Below, piece by piece: positions 25,707-33,565 of a DNA stretch of 64,000 bases. Positions within the stretch are counted from its first letter, which is position 1; every line of letters starts with the position of its first letter. Both the position numbers and the translations under genes were made by a program. The stretch comes from an uncultured Chitinophaga sp. (GTDB taxonomy: Bacteria > Bacteroidota > Bacteroidia > Chitinophagales > Chitinophagaceae), in NCBI RefSeq assembly GCF_902168175.1, contig NZ_CABHOU010000059.1, positions 186,001 to 250,000 on the forward strand, read 5' to 3'. The notes below the pieces were generated by a model, which searched no databases, was not told the origin of the DNA, and saw only the letters and a program-made list of their open reading frames with translations.

Positions 25707-27587
25707 TTATTGAACTACCAGTACTGGAATACTCACATAGTGGCGCACAAAATTCACCGTTTCGCCGTACAGCCAGTCCTTGATCCCCTTGTGCCCGTGG
25801 CCGCCAAGAATAAGTAAGTCTGCCTGTTGCTCCTGCACTATTTTTACAATTGACTTAGCACGGTGTTTATAGCCCAGCACTCCTTGTGCATTAATATTTC
25901 TTTCTTTTAACAGCGCAACGTATAAATCGAGCTGCTCCTGGTCCTGCTGTGTTTCATGGTCGGCAGAGTCGTTACCGAAGTAGCGTGCGGATGGACTTTC
26001 CACGATATGAATGAGAATGTATTCAGTATCGGGGTTGCCTTGAGCCAGGGCGTTTGACAGTACTTTCTCGTCGTGTTTACTAAAGTCAAGCGCCAATGCA
26101 ATACGTTTGTATACGGGCTTCTCAAGGTTACCCAACGTACGCGGCGGCGTGTGCATGTTTACTGACGCGTCGCGGTTACGATAGCCAAGTAATGGGTAGA
26201 TAACAGTGATGACCAATAACGTGAGGAAACCTGCGCAAAGCACCATTACCAGCGCCGACATCCACCACGACTCTGCCCCTGTTATGAGGTTAATTACTTC
26301 ATCCAATACCAAACGTACGTTCAGGTATACCAGTATTATCGTAATCAGCCATCCTGCTATTTTCGTCCAGGTACCGATGGCGAACTTGCCCATTGTTTTT
26401 TTATCACTCACAAAGTGAATGAGTGGAATAACCGCAAAGCCGAGCTGCAGACTTAACAACACCTGGCTAAATACCAACAGTTCTCCTACCTTTTCTTCAC
26501 CATAAATAAGTATCACCAGTAATGCAGGCACAATAGCCAGCAAACGCGTAAGCAGTCTGCGCAACCATGGATTAATACGTAAACGCAGGTAACCTTCCAT
26601 TACGATCTGGCCCGCCAGGGTACCGGTAACGGTGGAGCTTTGCCCTGCCGCTATCAATGCCACCGCGAATAATATGGGTGCCATTTTGCTGCCCAGCAAA
26701 CCTTCCAGCATATGGTGCGCCTGGCTAATGTCTGCCACTTCCGTATGCCCGCCTTTGTGAAACACCGTTGCGGCAAGTATAAGGATAGCCGCGTTTACGA
26801 AAAACGCGAGGTTCAATGCAATGGCGCTGTCCGCAAAGTTCAGTCTCAGCGCCCTTCTTATCCCCTTATCATCTTTACTGATCTTACGTGTTTGCACCAG
26901 TGCAGAGTGCAGGTAAAGGTTATGTGGCATCACCGTGGCGCCAATAATACCGATGGCGATATACAACGCCGTTTCGTCGGGCAGGGTGGGTATAAATCCT
27001 TTTACCACTTCATTCATCTGCGGTTTGGAGATGATAAGTTCTATAAAAAACGAAATACCCACAATGGCTACCAGCGCAATAATGAACGCTTCCATTTTAC
27101 GAATGCCGTAACGTTGCAGCACGAGCAGCAGGAACGTGTCCAGCACCGTAAGCCCAACGCCCCACATCAGCGGAATGCCTGATAATAGCTGCAGACCAAT
27201 GGCCATACCCAATACTTCGGCGAGGTCTGTAGCGGCAATGGCGATCTCGGCGAGTATATACAAAAGGAAGTTAACGACGGGCGGATAGGTTTCCCGGTTG
27301 GCCTGTGCCAGATCGCGGTTACGAACGATACCCAGGCGGGCGCTGAGACTTTGCAGCAGCAGGGCCATGAGGTTACTCATGAGCAGCACCCATAAAAGTG
27401 CGTATCCGTACTTACTACCTCCTGCCAGGTCGGTGGCCCAGTTGCCAGGGTCCATATAGCCCACACTTACAAGGTAAGCTGGTCCAAAAAACGCCAGCAA
27501 CGTGCGCCAGCGCGATCGGGGTTGGGTGGTGTCCACGCTTTGATGCACTTCACTTAACGAGGCGGCCGAATCCTTTATCCTGCTCAT
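25707..27587 (-). CDS. mntH: Nramp divalent metal transporter MntH fused to a C-terminal Usp domain
   Basis: A 626-residue protein. Residues ~30-465 form the Nramp transporter with about 11 helices; the metal-binding motifs DPGNWATD in TM1 and MPHNLYLHS in TM6 are intact, so Mn2+ or Fe2+ import with protons is expected. Residues ~480-626 are a universal stress protein domain, with RIALALDFSKHD at its start and the nucleotide-binding GGHGHKGIKDWLYG near its end. E. coli MntH lacks this tail. It follows mntR by 39 bases in the same transcript, controlled by the operator upstream of mntR. Confidence 0.92.
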   Translation of the reverse strand: MSRIKDSAASLSEVHQSVDTTQPRSRWRTLLAFFGPAYLVSVGYMDPGNWATDLAGGSKYGYALLWVLLMSNLMALLLQSLSARLGIVRNRDLAQANRETYPPVVNFLLYILAEIAIAATDLAEVLGMAIGLQLLSGIPLMWGVGLTVLDTFLLLVLQRYGIRKMEAFIIALVAIVGISFFIELIISKPQMNEVVKGFIPTLPDETALYIAIGIIGATVMPHNLYLHSALVQTRKISKDDKGIRRALRLNFADSAIALNLAFFVNAAILILAATVFHKGGHTEVADISQAHHMLEGLLGSKMAPILFAVALIAAGQSSTVTGTLAGQIVMEGYLRLRINPWLRRLLTRLLAIVPALLVILIYGEEKVGELLVFSQVLLSLQLGFAVIPLIHFVSDKKTMGKFAIGTWTKIAGWLITIILVYLNVRLVLDEVINLITGAESWWMSALVMVLCAGFLTLLVITVIYPLLGYRNRDASVNMHTPPRTLGNLEKPVYKRIALALDFSKHDEKVLSNALAQGNPDTEYILIHIVESPSARYFGNDSADHETQQDQEQLDLYVALLKERNINAQGVLGYKHRAKSIVKIVQEQQADLLILGGHGHKGIKDWLYGETVNFVRHYVSIPVLVVQ

Positions 27588-27626
27588 ATATCTGTCTTTT
27601 GTCTGGTTGTAGGCTTCATGCTTTGG

Positions 27627-28286
27627 TTATAGTGGCCTTACAAGTATGTTTTTAGAAACCTGCTCGCTAATGGTAAAAGCGGGCTGGTTCTTTATTTTTA
27701 TTTCTACTGAATTGTCGAATTCATATCGCTCTATCACTTCTATCTGTGTACCCAAACGAATGCCTTTGGCGTTCAGAAATTCCAGCAACGCGGTACTCTG
27801 ATCGTTTACGGCAGCTACTTCCAGTCTTTTGGCGGCGGCTTTATCAAGGGGTTGGAGAGAGCGTATCTTGTTCATTTTACCCTGGGCGTCCGGAATAGGA
27901 TCGCCGTGCGGGTCGGTAGTGGGGTTACCCAGGAAATCGCTGAGGCGGGTAGTTAACTTTTCACTGCGCACATGCTCCAGTTCTTCGGCCAGTTCATGCA
28001 CTTCTTCCCAGCTAAAAGAGAGTTTATCTACCAAAAAGCACTCCCACAAACGGTGACGGCGAATAATCTGCAAGGCGATCTTCTTTCCTTCCGCGGTTAA
28101 GGTAATACCATGGTACTTTTCATAATCGATCAGTTTCTTCTCTTTCAGCTTCTTCGCCATGTCCGTAACCGAGGCTGGTTTTGTGTCCAGTTCGTAGGCT
28201 ATAGCGTTGGTAGACACGGTTTCTGTGCCTTCCTGCAGTTTAAAGATCGACTTGATGTAATTCTCTTCCGCAATCGTCAAATTCAT
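27627..28286 (-). CDS. mntR: DtxR/MntR family metal-dependent repressor
   Basis: A 219-residue metalloregulator. The winged helix-turn-helix (about 1-62: TIAEENYIKSIF, TKPASVTDMAKKLKEK) is followed by a dimerisation and metal-binding region (IIRRHRLWECFLVDKL, HELAEELEHVRSEKL) with the family's His/Glu/Cys ligands, then a C-terminal SH3/FeoA-like domain (150-219). It heads the mntR-mntH operon. A TTTAGA-N4-TCTAAA palindrome overlaps its own -7 box, so metal-loaded MntR should repress itself and mntH. Confidence 0.93.
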   Translation of the reverse strand: MNLTIAEENYIKSIFKLQEGTETVSTNAIAYELDTKPASVTDMAKKLKEKKLIDYEKYHGITLTAEGKKIALQIIRRHRLWECFLVDKLSFSWEEVHELAEELEHVRSEKLTTRLSDFLGNPTTDPHGDPIPDAQGKMNKIRSLQPLDKAAAKRLEVAAVNDQSTALLEFLNAKGIRLGTQIEVIERYEFDNSVEIKIKNQPAFTISEQVSKNILVRPL

Positions 28287-28303
28287 AAATACTTAAAATA
28301 AAG

Positions 28304-28319
28304 TTTAGACAAATCTAAA
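28304..28319. promoter_or_regulatory. Predicted MntR operator
   Basis: TTTAGACAAATCTAAA has perfect 6-bp inverted arms (TTTAGA/TCTAAA) around CAAA. It resembles DtxR/SirR-class operators (TTTAG-N6-CTAAA) and overlaps the -7 box of mntR. Confidence 0.72.
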
Positions 28320-28341
28320 TATTTTGTTTGACTATCGCAAA
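28310..28341 (-). promoter_or_regulatory. Promoter of mntR-mntH
   Basis: On the minus strand TTTG (28341-28338), 20 bases, then TAGATTTG (28317-28310). Both boxes are exact. Transcription should start near 28303, about 17 bases before the mntR ATG. Confidence 0.8.
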
Positions 28342-28418
28342 TGGAAGGGGATATTTTGTGTGATGCAGTGATAATGAACCAAATAATATTTAACTTTTCG
28401 TTCAATTTAGAGCAAATT

Positions 28419-29366
28419 ATGAGCAGACTCCGCATCCTGTTAATGGTAATGGCATTGGGCGTATTAACCGCCTGTAAAGACAAAACGAAGAAACCGGGCG
28501 ATGAAGATCGTCCTCTTACATTTGCAGAATTCGGTGAATTATTTCCTGCCTCCAAACTTCCTTATAGAATTTCGCCAGAGCTGCTGAAGGAAAAAACGCC
28601 CGACTCGCTGGCGTTAAAGCCTAAAATAACCGCGCAGTTTTTACCGGATACGCTGGCGAACGATAACTTCAATGCGAAAGAGAAACTCCGCATCTTCCCC
28701 CTCGCTTATTTTAAAAGTTCCGACCTGCATTATGTACTGGTAAAGGCAACGGGCAAATCGGGCAGCAGTGCTTACATCTGTTTATTTACGCCAAAAGGCC
28801 AATACCTGAACAAGTTGTCAGCTGGTGTGATTAAAACAGGTGCGGCAAAAGAAATTACTTCCAGCATAGACGGACGTTATAATATTAAAGTGAATACTGC
28901 TGAAAAACGCACGTCAACTTATACAGCCACCCGTGAAGATACTTACGGCGCTTATGCCGACGGCAGCATTGCCCTCATCATGACTAACTCTACCGAACCT
29001 GCCAGTACCGGCCTTTACAACCCAATAGATACTTTTGCCCGCAAACATAAATTCTCCGGTGATTATACTGCAGGTGAACACAACCTGGTATCTATCCGCG
29101 ATGGCGAAACGGCAAAAGAGTTCCAGTTCTTTGTTAGTTTTTCCAAAGATAAGGGCAGTTGCCATGGCGAACTGGATGGAACTGCACGTTTTACCAGCGC
29201 TACTACCGGCCAGTTCCGTGATAAGGACAGCGAATGTATCCTCGAATTTAAGTTCACCGCAGGCCGTGTAACGCTGAGCGAAACAGGTTGCGGCGCTTAC
29301 CGCGGCATCAAATGTATGTTCGAGGGTAGTTTTACCAAAAAGAAAGAAGTCAGGAAAAAGAAATAA
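28419..29366 (+). CDS. Hypothetical lipoprotein
   Basis: A 315-residue protein with a lipoprotein signal: MSRLRILLMVMALGVLTAC, lipobox LTAC, then a charged linker. I do not recognise the mature protein. It has a mixed alpha/beta composition, no repeats, four cysteines in its last third (CHGELD, CILEF, CGAYRG, CMFEG) that could form disulfides in the periplasm, and a lysine-rich end. The ATG at 28419 is chosen because it starts the signal peptide; the frame extends 26 codons further up. It is divergent from mntR and shares its upstream region, so MntR control is possible but not shown. Confidence 0.65.
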   Translation: MSRLRILLMVMALGVLTACKDKTKKPGDEDRPLTFAEFGELFPASKLPYRISPELLKEKTPDSLALKPKITAQFLPDTLANDNFNAKEKLRIFPLAYFKSSDLHYVLVKATGKSGSSAYICLFTPKGQYLNKLSAGVIKTGAAKEITSSIDGRYNIKVNTAEKRTSTYTATREDTYGAYADGSIALIMTNSTEPASTGLYNPIDTFARKHKFSGDYTAGEHNLVSIRDGETAKEFQFFVSFSKDKGSCHGELDGTARFTSATTGQFRDKDSECILEFKFTAGRVTLSETGCGAYRGIKCMFEGSFTKKKEVRKKK

Positions 29367-29370
29367 AAAA

Positions 29371-29405
29371 ACGGCGGCCTTCTTTAACAAGAAGACCGCC
29401 GCCGT
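29371..29405. terminator. Bidirectional terminator
   Basis: ACGGCGGC-CTTCTT and AAGAAG-(ACC)-GCCGCCGT form a long stem with one 3-base bulge around TAAC. It separates the convergent lipoprotein and L,D-transpeptidase genes and has an A-run on its left. Confidence 0.78.
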
Positions 29406-29420
29406 TATATAAGGTTGATT

Positions 29421-31064
29421 TTATTTGTACCCAAGGAACTTCCGCATCACTTTGTCTTCCGCATAAATATCATCGTAGAACTGTATCTTTCCATCTATCC
29501 CTTCTGCTGTAAAATACCTGATGTAAATCGGCATTCTTTGTGTCAGCATCACCATCTTCTTCTCTCCCCTGTCTAACCAAATCCGTAAACTATCGTGCGA
29601 TTTAACGTCGCGGCGAACGAGGTAATGCGCCAGGCTATCCCACTGCTGTACCCGCACGCAGCCGTGGCTGAGAGAGCGGAAAGCATTGGCAAACAGGCGG
29701 CGGTTATTGGTATCGTGCAGGTACACGCTGTACTTATTGCCAAAGTTAAATTTCATGATGCCGAGTGAGTTGTCCAGCCCGTCCATTTGCCTTAACACAT
29801 AAGGAAAATGGCCTTTACCCAGCCTGCTCCAGTCGATAGAATCGGGGTTTACCACCTGGTTATCTTTATCAACCACCTCCAGATTTTTGTTGGCCAGGTA
29901 TTTCACATCTTTTTTAATGGCGGGCAGCATTTCCTTAAATACAATACTGTATGGTACACGCCAGTAAGGATACAACACGAAGTTGGTCATGCTGCTGTTA
30001 AGAATGGGCGTACGCGTACGCGGTGTTCCCACGATTACGCGGGAGGTTAACTGCAACGTATCGTTCTCAAACACATCCATACGATAACCGGGAATGTTTA
30101 CCCAGATGTAGCGGCGCGTCATGGTATCGGGCAGTTTACGCCAGCGGTCCATGTTTACGGCCGCCTGCGCTACCCAGTCACTCAGCGGGCGGTTTAATGC
30201 CTGGATGGTACGTTTACCTGCCACCCCATCCGCATAAATATTGAACTCCTTCTGAAATGCTTTAACGCCCTGCTTTATCACCACAGTATCCACCACAATG
30301 CCTGTAGTATCGAGGTGATGTGTTTGTACCAGGCGGTTAACGAGGCGGTTGCGGAAGTCGAGTGTATCGGTGTATGTTTGCGGCAACGTATCCCATGGCT
30401 GGCTGTATTGAGCTTTGAACGATGCAAGTGCTTCTTTTAAAGCCTGGTAACCTGCGTGCTTAGGCTCCAGGTTATGCAGGACGGTCAACACATGTCGGTT
30501 AGCCAGTGCGTCCTGCAGCATAGCCACTAATACGGTATCGGAAAAAGTAGAATCGGTGCGGAAGGTTACACTGTCGCGCGGGGCAACGCCGTAATGCAGG
30601 TGAGTGGCCAGTTTAAAAAAGGCGTCGGTAAGCATTACATCCATTCTTGCCCACAGCGCTGCATCTTTACGGGCCTGCGGATTTACAGACAGTTCGTGTA
30701 AGCCGGCGCTTAATGCGCGTTCGTGATAGTTAGCAGGAATTAATCCATAATTGTCTGCCCGCTGAATGAGGCGGATCAGCGAATCCATGTTGGCACTAAC
30801 TGCCCCGCTTTTAGACCATTGTGGTGCTTTACCGCCTGGCTGGTAACTCATTTCGAGTGCGGTAACGCTGTGTACGGGCACGGAGTCCTCCAGCTGCTTT
30901 TCACTGGCAGCATAATCAAGTCGTTCCGCAATATTCTCTTTTATAACTTGACCCAGTTCCCGTTGATCTGTCACAATCTGTTGTTGCCGGGGCGACTTTT
31001 TGTGACCGCAAGCTGTTATAACTAATACTATAAATAGTGCTAAGTGTCTGACAATCTTTTCCAT
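29421..31064 (-). CDS. Murein L,D-transpeptidase (YcbB/LdtD-like) lipoprotein
   Basis: A 547-residue envelope protein. The start at 31064 gives a lipoprotein signal (MEKIVRHLALFIVLVITAC). The middle contains a peptidoglycan-binding helix bundle (GVKAFQKEFNIYADGVAGKRTIQALN). The YkuD catalytic domain follows, with the Cys nucleophile in SHGCVRV and the upstream His in YLHDTNN. This is the YcbB order: N-terminal scaffold, PG-binding domain, catalytic domain. It would form 3-3 crosslinks in peptidoglycan or attach proteins to it. It stands alone, bounded by terminators. Confidence 0.92.
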   Translation of the reverse strand: MEKIVRHLALFIVLVITACGHKKSPRQQQIVTDQRELGQVIKENIAERLDYAASEKQLEDSVPVHSVTALEMSYQPGGKAPQWSKSGAVSANMDSLIRLIQRADNYGLIPANYHERALSAGLHELSVNPQARKDAALWARMDVMLTDAFFKLATHLHYGVAPRDSVTFRTDSTFSDTVLVAMLQDALANRHVLTVLHNLEPKHAGYQALKEALASFKAQYSQPWDTLPQTYTDTLDFRNRLVNRLVQTHHLDTTGIVVDTVVIKQGVKAFQKEFNIYADGVAGKRTIQALNRPLSDWVAQAAVNMDRWRKLPDTMTRRYIWVNIPGYRMDVFENDTLQLTSRVIVGTPRTRTPILNSSMTNFVLYPYWRVPYSIVFKEMLPAIKKDVKYLANKNLEVVDKDNQVVNPDSIDWSRLGKGHFPYVLRQMDGLDNSLGIMKFNFGNKYSVYLHDTNNRRLFANAFRSLSHGCVRVQQWDSLAHYLVRRDVKSHDSLRIWLDRGEKKMVMLTQRMPIYIRYFTAEGIDGKIQFYDDIYAEDKVMRKFLGYK

Positions 31065-31157
31065 GTATGAAAACAGCTGAATAGTAAGGTTAGCTAAAAT
31101 TAGCATATTTGCAAATACCGTGCAGCAATACGAAGGTTAATTTATCACCATACAACT

Positions 31158-31193
31158 AAAATGCGCCGATGTTTATATACACCGGCGCATTAA
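31158..31193 (-). terminator. Possible terminator of the HYC_CC_PP/HMA/barrel cluster
   Basis: ATGCGCCG (31161-31168) and CGGCGCAT (31183-31190) form a stem; the minus strand continues with TTTT. It lies about 100 bases past the barrel gene stop. Confidence 0.5.
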
Positions 31194-31290
31194 TGGTCAT
31201 AATATGTTATTGCGTATTTACTTACAGCAGTTTTTCTTAACGAATAACGACTGTATGAATTTCAGTACACCGATCACCACCTTTGCCATA

Positions 31291-32151
31291 TTACTTTCGT
31301 TTAAACGCATTAAAGATATTATGCTCCATCCTTACCGTAAAGGAATTGGGCATATTACGCACCATATTGCCCGACACCTCCCATCGATAGGCCAGGTCGA
31401 GCCGGGTAGTACTGTTGAAGATAAACTGAATGGCCGGTGCCACATCTATGTAATTCCCCCTGCCCTGGTCCATATTGGCTTTGCCGAGAAACTCCACGTA
31501 CAGGTTCATATTGGTTTGTTCGTAACTTTTATACGTTATGGGCAGGGTAAGGTAACCGAATGACAGGCTGTAATTGAGCATGTTTTCAGAGAACCCGTCG
31601 GGCAGGTTGGTTTTGATATTGTTCAGGAACCGGTTGTAACCGAGCGTTCCGGAAACGGCCAGTTTGTGCACCAGTTTGGTAGCAATAATACCACCGGAAA
31701 CACCTGATGCCATGCCTTCCAGGTCCAGCTCCCTGTTCGCGTACACCGTTTCGTCACTATGTTCGGGATCTACTTTCGGCTCGAATGGATTATCGATCAC
31801 TGATCCTTTAACATAAGCCGCCATACGGAAATGGGAATGAGGCTCATCCTGCGAAAAGAAACGGTACTTGGCGTACACCGAACCGCCTTCAAAACGTACG
31901 TTCTCCTGCATCGCATTGGCCATATACCCGGTAAAATGCAACATCAGGTTACGGTTGATGCCGAACATTACTTCTGGTTCAAAACGAAATCCAGTACGGT
32001 TTTCATGCTCCATCTTAAAAAACTTGTTCGTAAGCCGCAGGCCCAACGAATTGGCGGGCATATTACTCGCCGGTTCGGCCGACACATACAGCTCCTGGGC
32101 CTGAACAGTGAAAGCGAAACAGGTGAAGAAGAGGACAATAATACTTCTCAT
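31291..32151 (-). CDS. Hypothetical outer-membrane beta-barrel protein
   Basis: A 286-residue exported protein with a signal peptide ending in FTVQAQ. The mature part has alternating aromatic/hydrophobic strands (GFRFEPEVMFGI, LMLHFTGYM, GSVYAKYRFF, HFRMAAYVKG, LAVSGTLGYNRF, LNYSLSFGYLTL, MNLYVEFLGKAN, TRLDLAYRWEV) and ends in an aromatic-rich strand, as outer-membrane barrels do. The start is the ATG at 32151; a TTG two codons upstream is in frame. It begins 9 bases after the stop of the heavy-metal-associated-domain gene and ends the cluster, suggesting a metal-related export or resistance role. Confidence 0.68.
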   Translation of the reverse strand: MRSIIVLFFTCFAFTVQAQELYVSAEPASNMPANSLGLRLTNKFFKMEHENRTGFRFEPEVMFGINRNLMLHFTGYMANAMQENVRFEGGSVYAKYRFFSQDEPHSHFRMAAYVKGSVIDNPFEPKVDPEHSDETVYANRELDLEGMASGVSGGIIATKLVHKLAVSGTLGYNRFLNNIKTNLPDGFSENMLNYSLSFGYLTLPITYKSYEQTNMNLYVEFLGKANMDQGRGNYIDVAPAIQFIFNSTTRLDLAYRWEVSGNMVRNMPNSFTVRMEHNIFNAFKRK

Positions 32152-32160
32152 AAACAAAGG

Positions 32161-32706
32161 TTAGATGGTTACGTGAATCACGCGTTTAGATGCCGCGGAG
32201 CCGGAAGGCTTACAGCAGTCGGCCATGGTGCCTGTTTTGTAGCAGGCCATCTTCACCTGTTCGCTATATTTTTTATACTGTTTGGCAGAAACAAAGGCTT
32301 TATCGACAATCGTAATGTCTTTTTCGCCCTGCAATACCTGGTCTTTTACATTTACGAAATGCAGCGTTTGACCGGCATAATTAACATGCGCATCGTTAGT
32401 TACTTTCAACTTGTCAAAATCAGCGGTCATCACGAGTTTAGCTACGAAAAACCCTGCATCTTCCACCTTTTTACCAATGGCATCGATGTTTACAGCGGTA
32501 TTGGGTTTAAAGTGAAGGATAAAGGAAGTGGCATTGAGATCGGTATCGATCTTATCCACGAAGGGCAGGGTTTCCAATGCTTTGAGCGTGGCGCGGGAAC
32601 ACATGGCGCAGGTAAGGCCGGATGCTTGTAATACTGCTTTTTTATACTGGGCCTGGGCAGAAAAGCTCAGGGCGATAACACTAAGGAATATGAAAAACGT
32701 TTTCAT
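32161..32706 (-). CDS. Secreted heavy-metal-associated (HMA) domain protein
   Basis: A 181-residue exported protein. After a signal peptide (ending SFSAQAQ) comes an HMA ferredoxin-like domain, with the metal site GLTCAMCS at about residues 30-37 and the usual pattern of two strands and helices to residue ~95. The C-terminal third has a further ACYKTG...DCCKP cysteine cluster and ends in a short basic tail. Periplasmic HMA proteins bind copper or related soft metals. It is flanked by a HYC_CC_PP gene upstream and a barrel gene 9 bases downstream. Its start codon lies at the foot of a long inverted repeat. Confidence 0.78.
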   Translation of the reverse strand: MKTFFIFLSVIALSFSAQAQYKKAVLQASGLTCAMCSRATLKALETLPFVDKIDTDLNATSFILHFKPNTAVNIDAIGKKVEDAGFFVAKLVMTADFDKLKVTNDAHVNYAGQTLHFVNVKDQVLQGEKDITIVDKAFVSAKQYKKYSEQVKMACYKTGTMADCCKPSGSAASKRVIHVTI

Positions 32707-32799
32707 GATCTGATAAATTTAGAATTGAAATAATAATACACGTAGATGTGACTACACATGGCAGCACATCAGCATAAACACTATATTAAAATCAGATCA
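32706..32799 (-). other. Inverted repeat joining the HYC_CC_PP stop to the HMA start
   Basis: On the mRNA, TGATCTGAT (containing the HYC_CC_PP stop TGA) is complementary over 9 bases to ATCAGATCA, which ends in the first base of the HMA ATG. The loop is 76 bases. It could hold the HMA start closed until the upstream gene is translated. Confidence 0.45.
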
Positions 32800-33184
32800 G
32801 GAAAACGCAGTTACGCAGAAAGAGGGGCCGTTCAGAGACGAGCGGCGGCGCGTTGGGGTGATAAGCACTGTGAATACTGGCAGTTACCGGCACCGGTGCC
32901 TGGAAAATGGCAACGGGCAGGTTGAGGTCCATAGCGAACAGTGCATGCGGGGCAAACACTTTAGCCGCCTGGTGCGACTGCTCTACTTTCAGGAACTTAT
33001 GAACGTCTTTGCAGCAATCGCCTCCTTTGGAGCCGGGTTTACCGCATTTACCACAGGCATCGTTATCCGAAGCATGGAGCTTAACAGAAGAGATCTTACC
33101 CATGCAATAATGCACGTTCACCGTGAAGCCACTGGTAATGGCCACGTATAAAACGGCAATAATGATGGTAAGCAGTTTCTTCAT
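32792..33184 (-). CDS. HYC_CC_PP family small exported protein
   Basis: A 130-residue protein of the HYC_CC_PP type known from Bacteroidota. After an N-terminal hydrophobic segment come H25-Y26-C27, a CGKC pair (C44, C47), a CC pair (C57-C58) and a late APP motif, the features that name the family. The cysteine/histidine pattern suggests metal binding in the periplasm. It heads a three-gene cluster with an HMA protein and a barrel. Its -7 box ends 7 bases before the ATG, so the mRNA may be leaderless. Confidence 0.82.
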   Translation of the reverse strand: MKKLLTIIIAVLYVAITSGFTVNVHYCMGKISSVKLHASDNDACGKCGKPGSKGGDCCKDVHKFLKVEQSHQAAKVFAPHALFAMDLNLPVAIFQAPVPVTASIHSAYHPNAPPLVSERPLFLRNCVFLI

Positions 33185-33191
33185 ATCGATA

Positions 33192-33199
33192 CAAAAGTA
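33192..33199 (-). promoter_or_regulatory. -7 box of the HYC_CC_PP cluster
   Basis: Minus-strand TACTTTTG, an exact consensus match, 7 bases before the ATG. No -33 TTTG is at the usual distance, which would fit a promoter needing an activator. Confidence 0.55.
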
Positions 33200-33305
33200 G
33201 GCATTTTATCCAAAATGGACGTCAGTACAAACCCGGAACCCGGAAACTAACAGGCAATATAATACCACTTACATAGGGATTAGCAGCATATTGACACGAC
33301 GTTAG

Positions 33306-33360
33306 TGTAGGAAAGCTGTAGGAAAACTGTAGGAATGATGCAGAATAACTGTAGAATAAC
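33306..33360. repeat. Five tandem 11-bp repeats upstream of the HYC_CC_PP cluster
   Basis: Five consecutive 11-bp units (TGTAGGAAAGC, TGTAGGAAAAC, TGTAGGAATGA, TGCAGAATAAC, TGTAGAATAAC) lie 107-168 bases upstream of the -7 box, in the 381-base gene-free region between the porin stop and the HYC_CC_PP start. An 11-bp period keeps the sites on one face of the helix. The rest of that region (33200-33305, 33361-33565) shows nothing else I can name. Confidence 0.65.
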
Positions 33361-33565
33361 ACAGGGAGAGATAACGATAAGTATAAGGCATAACAAGGCT
33401 TTACACACTGGTGGGCTAATCCGGAAAACGGTTTATACCTGCAGCTATTTCCCCTCTAATTTACACCTATCCCAAAAGTAGCAAAAATGGTAGTATTTAA
33501 ACATCCATTCAAATATTGGCGGCACAGCATTACCTGGCGACCGCCTCTACCGTAAATGACAGCCT

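Noticed and set aside
31831..32631. A 266-codon plus-strand frame opposite the barrel and HMA genes
   Set aside because: It crosses the boundary of two well-supported minus-strand genes and has no domain features.
33306..33360. CRISPR array
   Set aside because: The units are 11 bp and directly adjacent, without spacers, and no cas genes are present.
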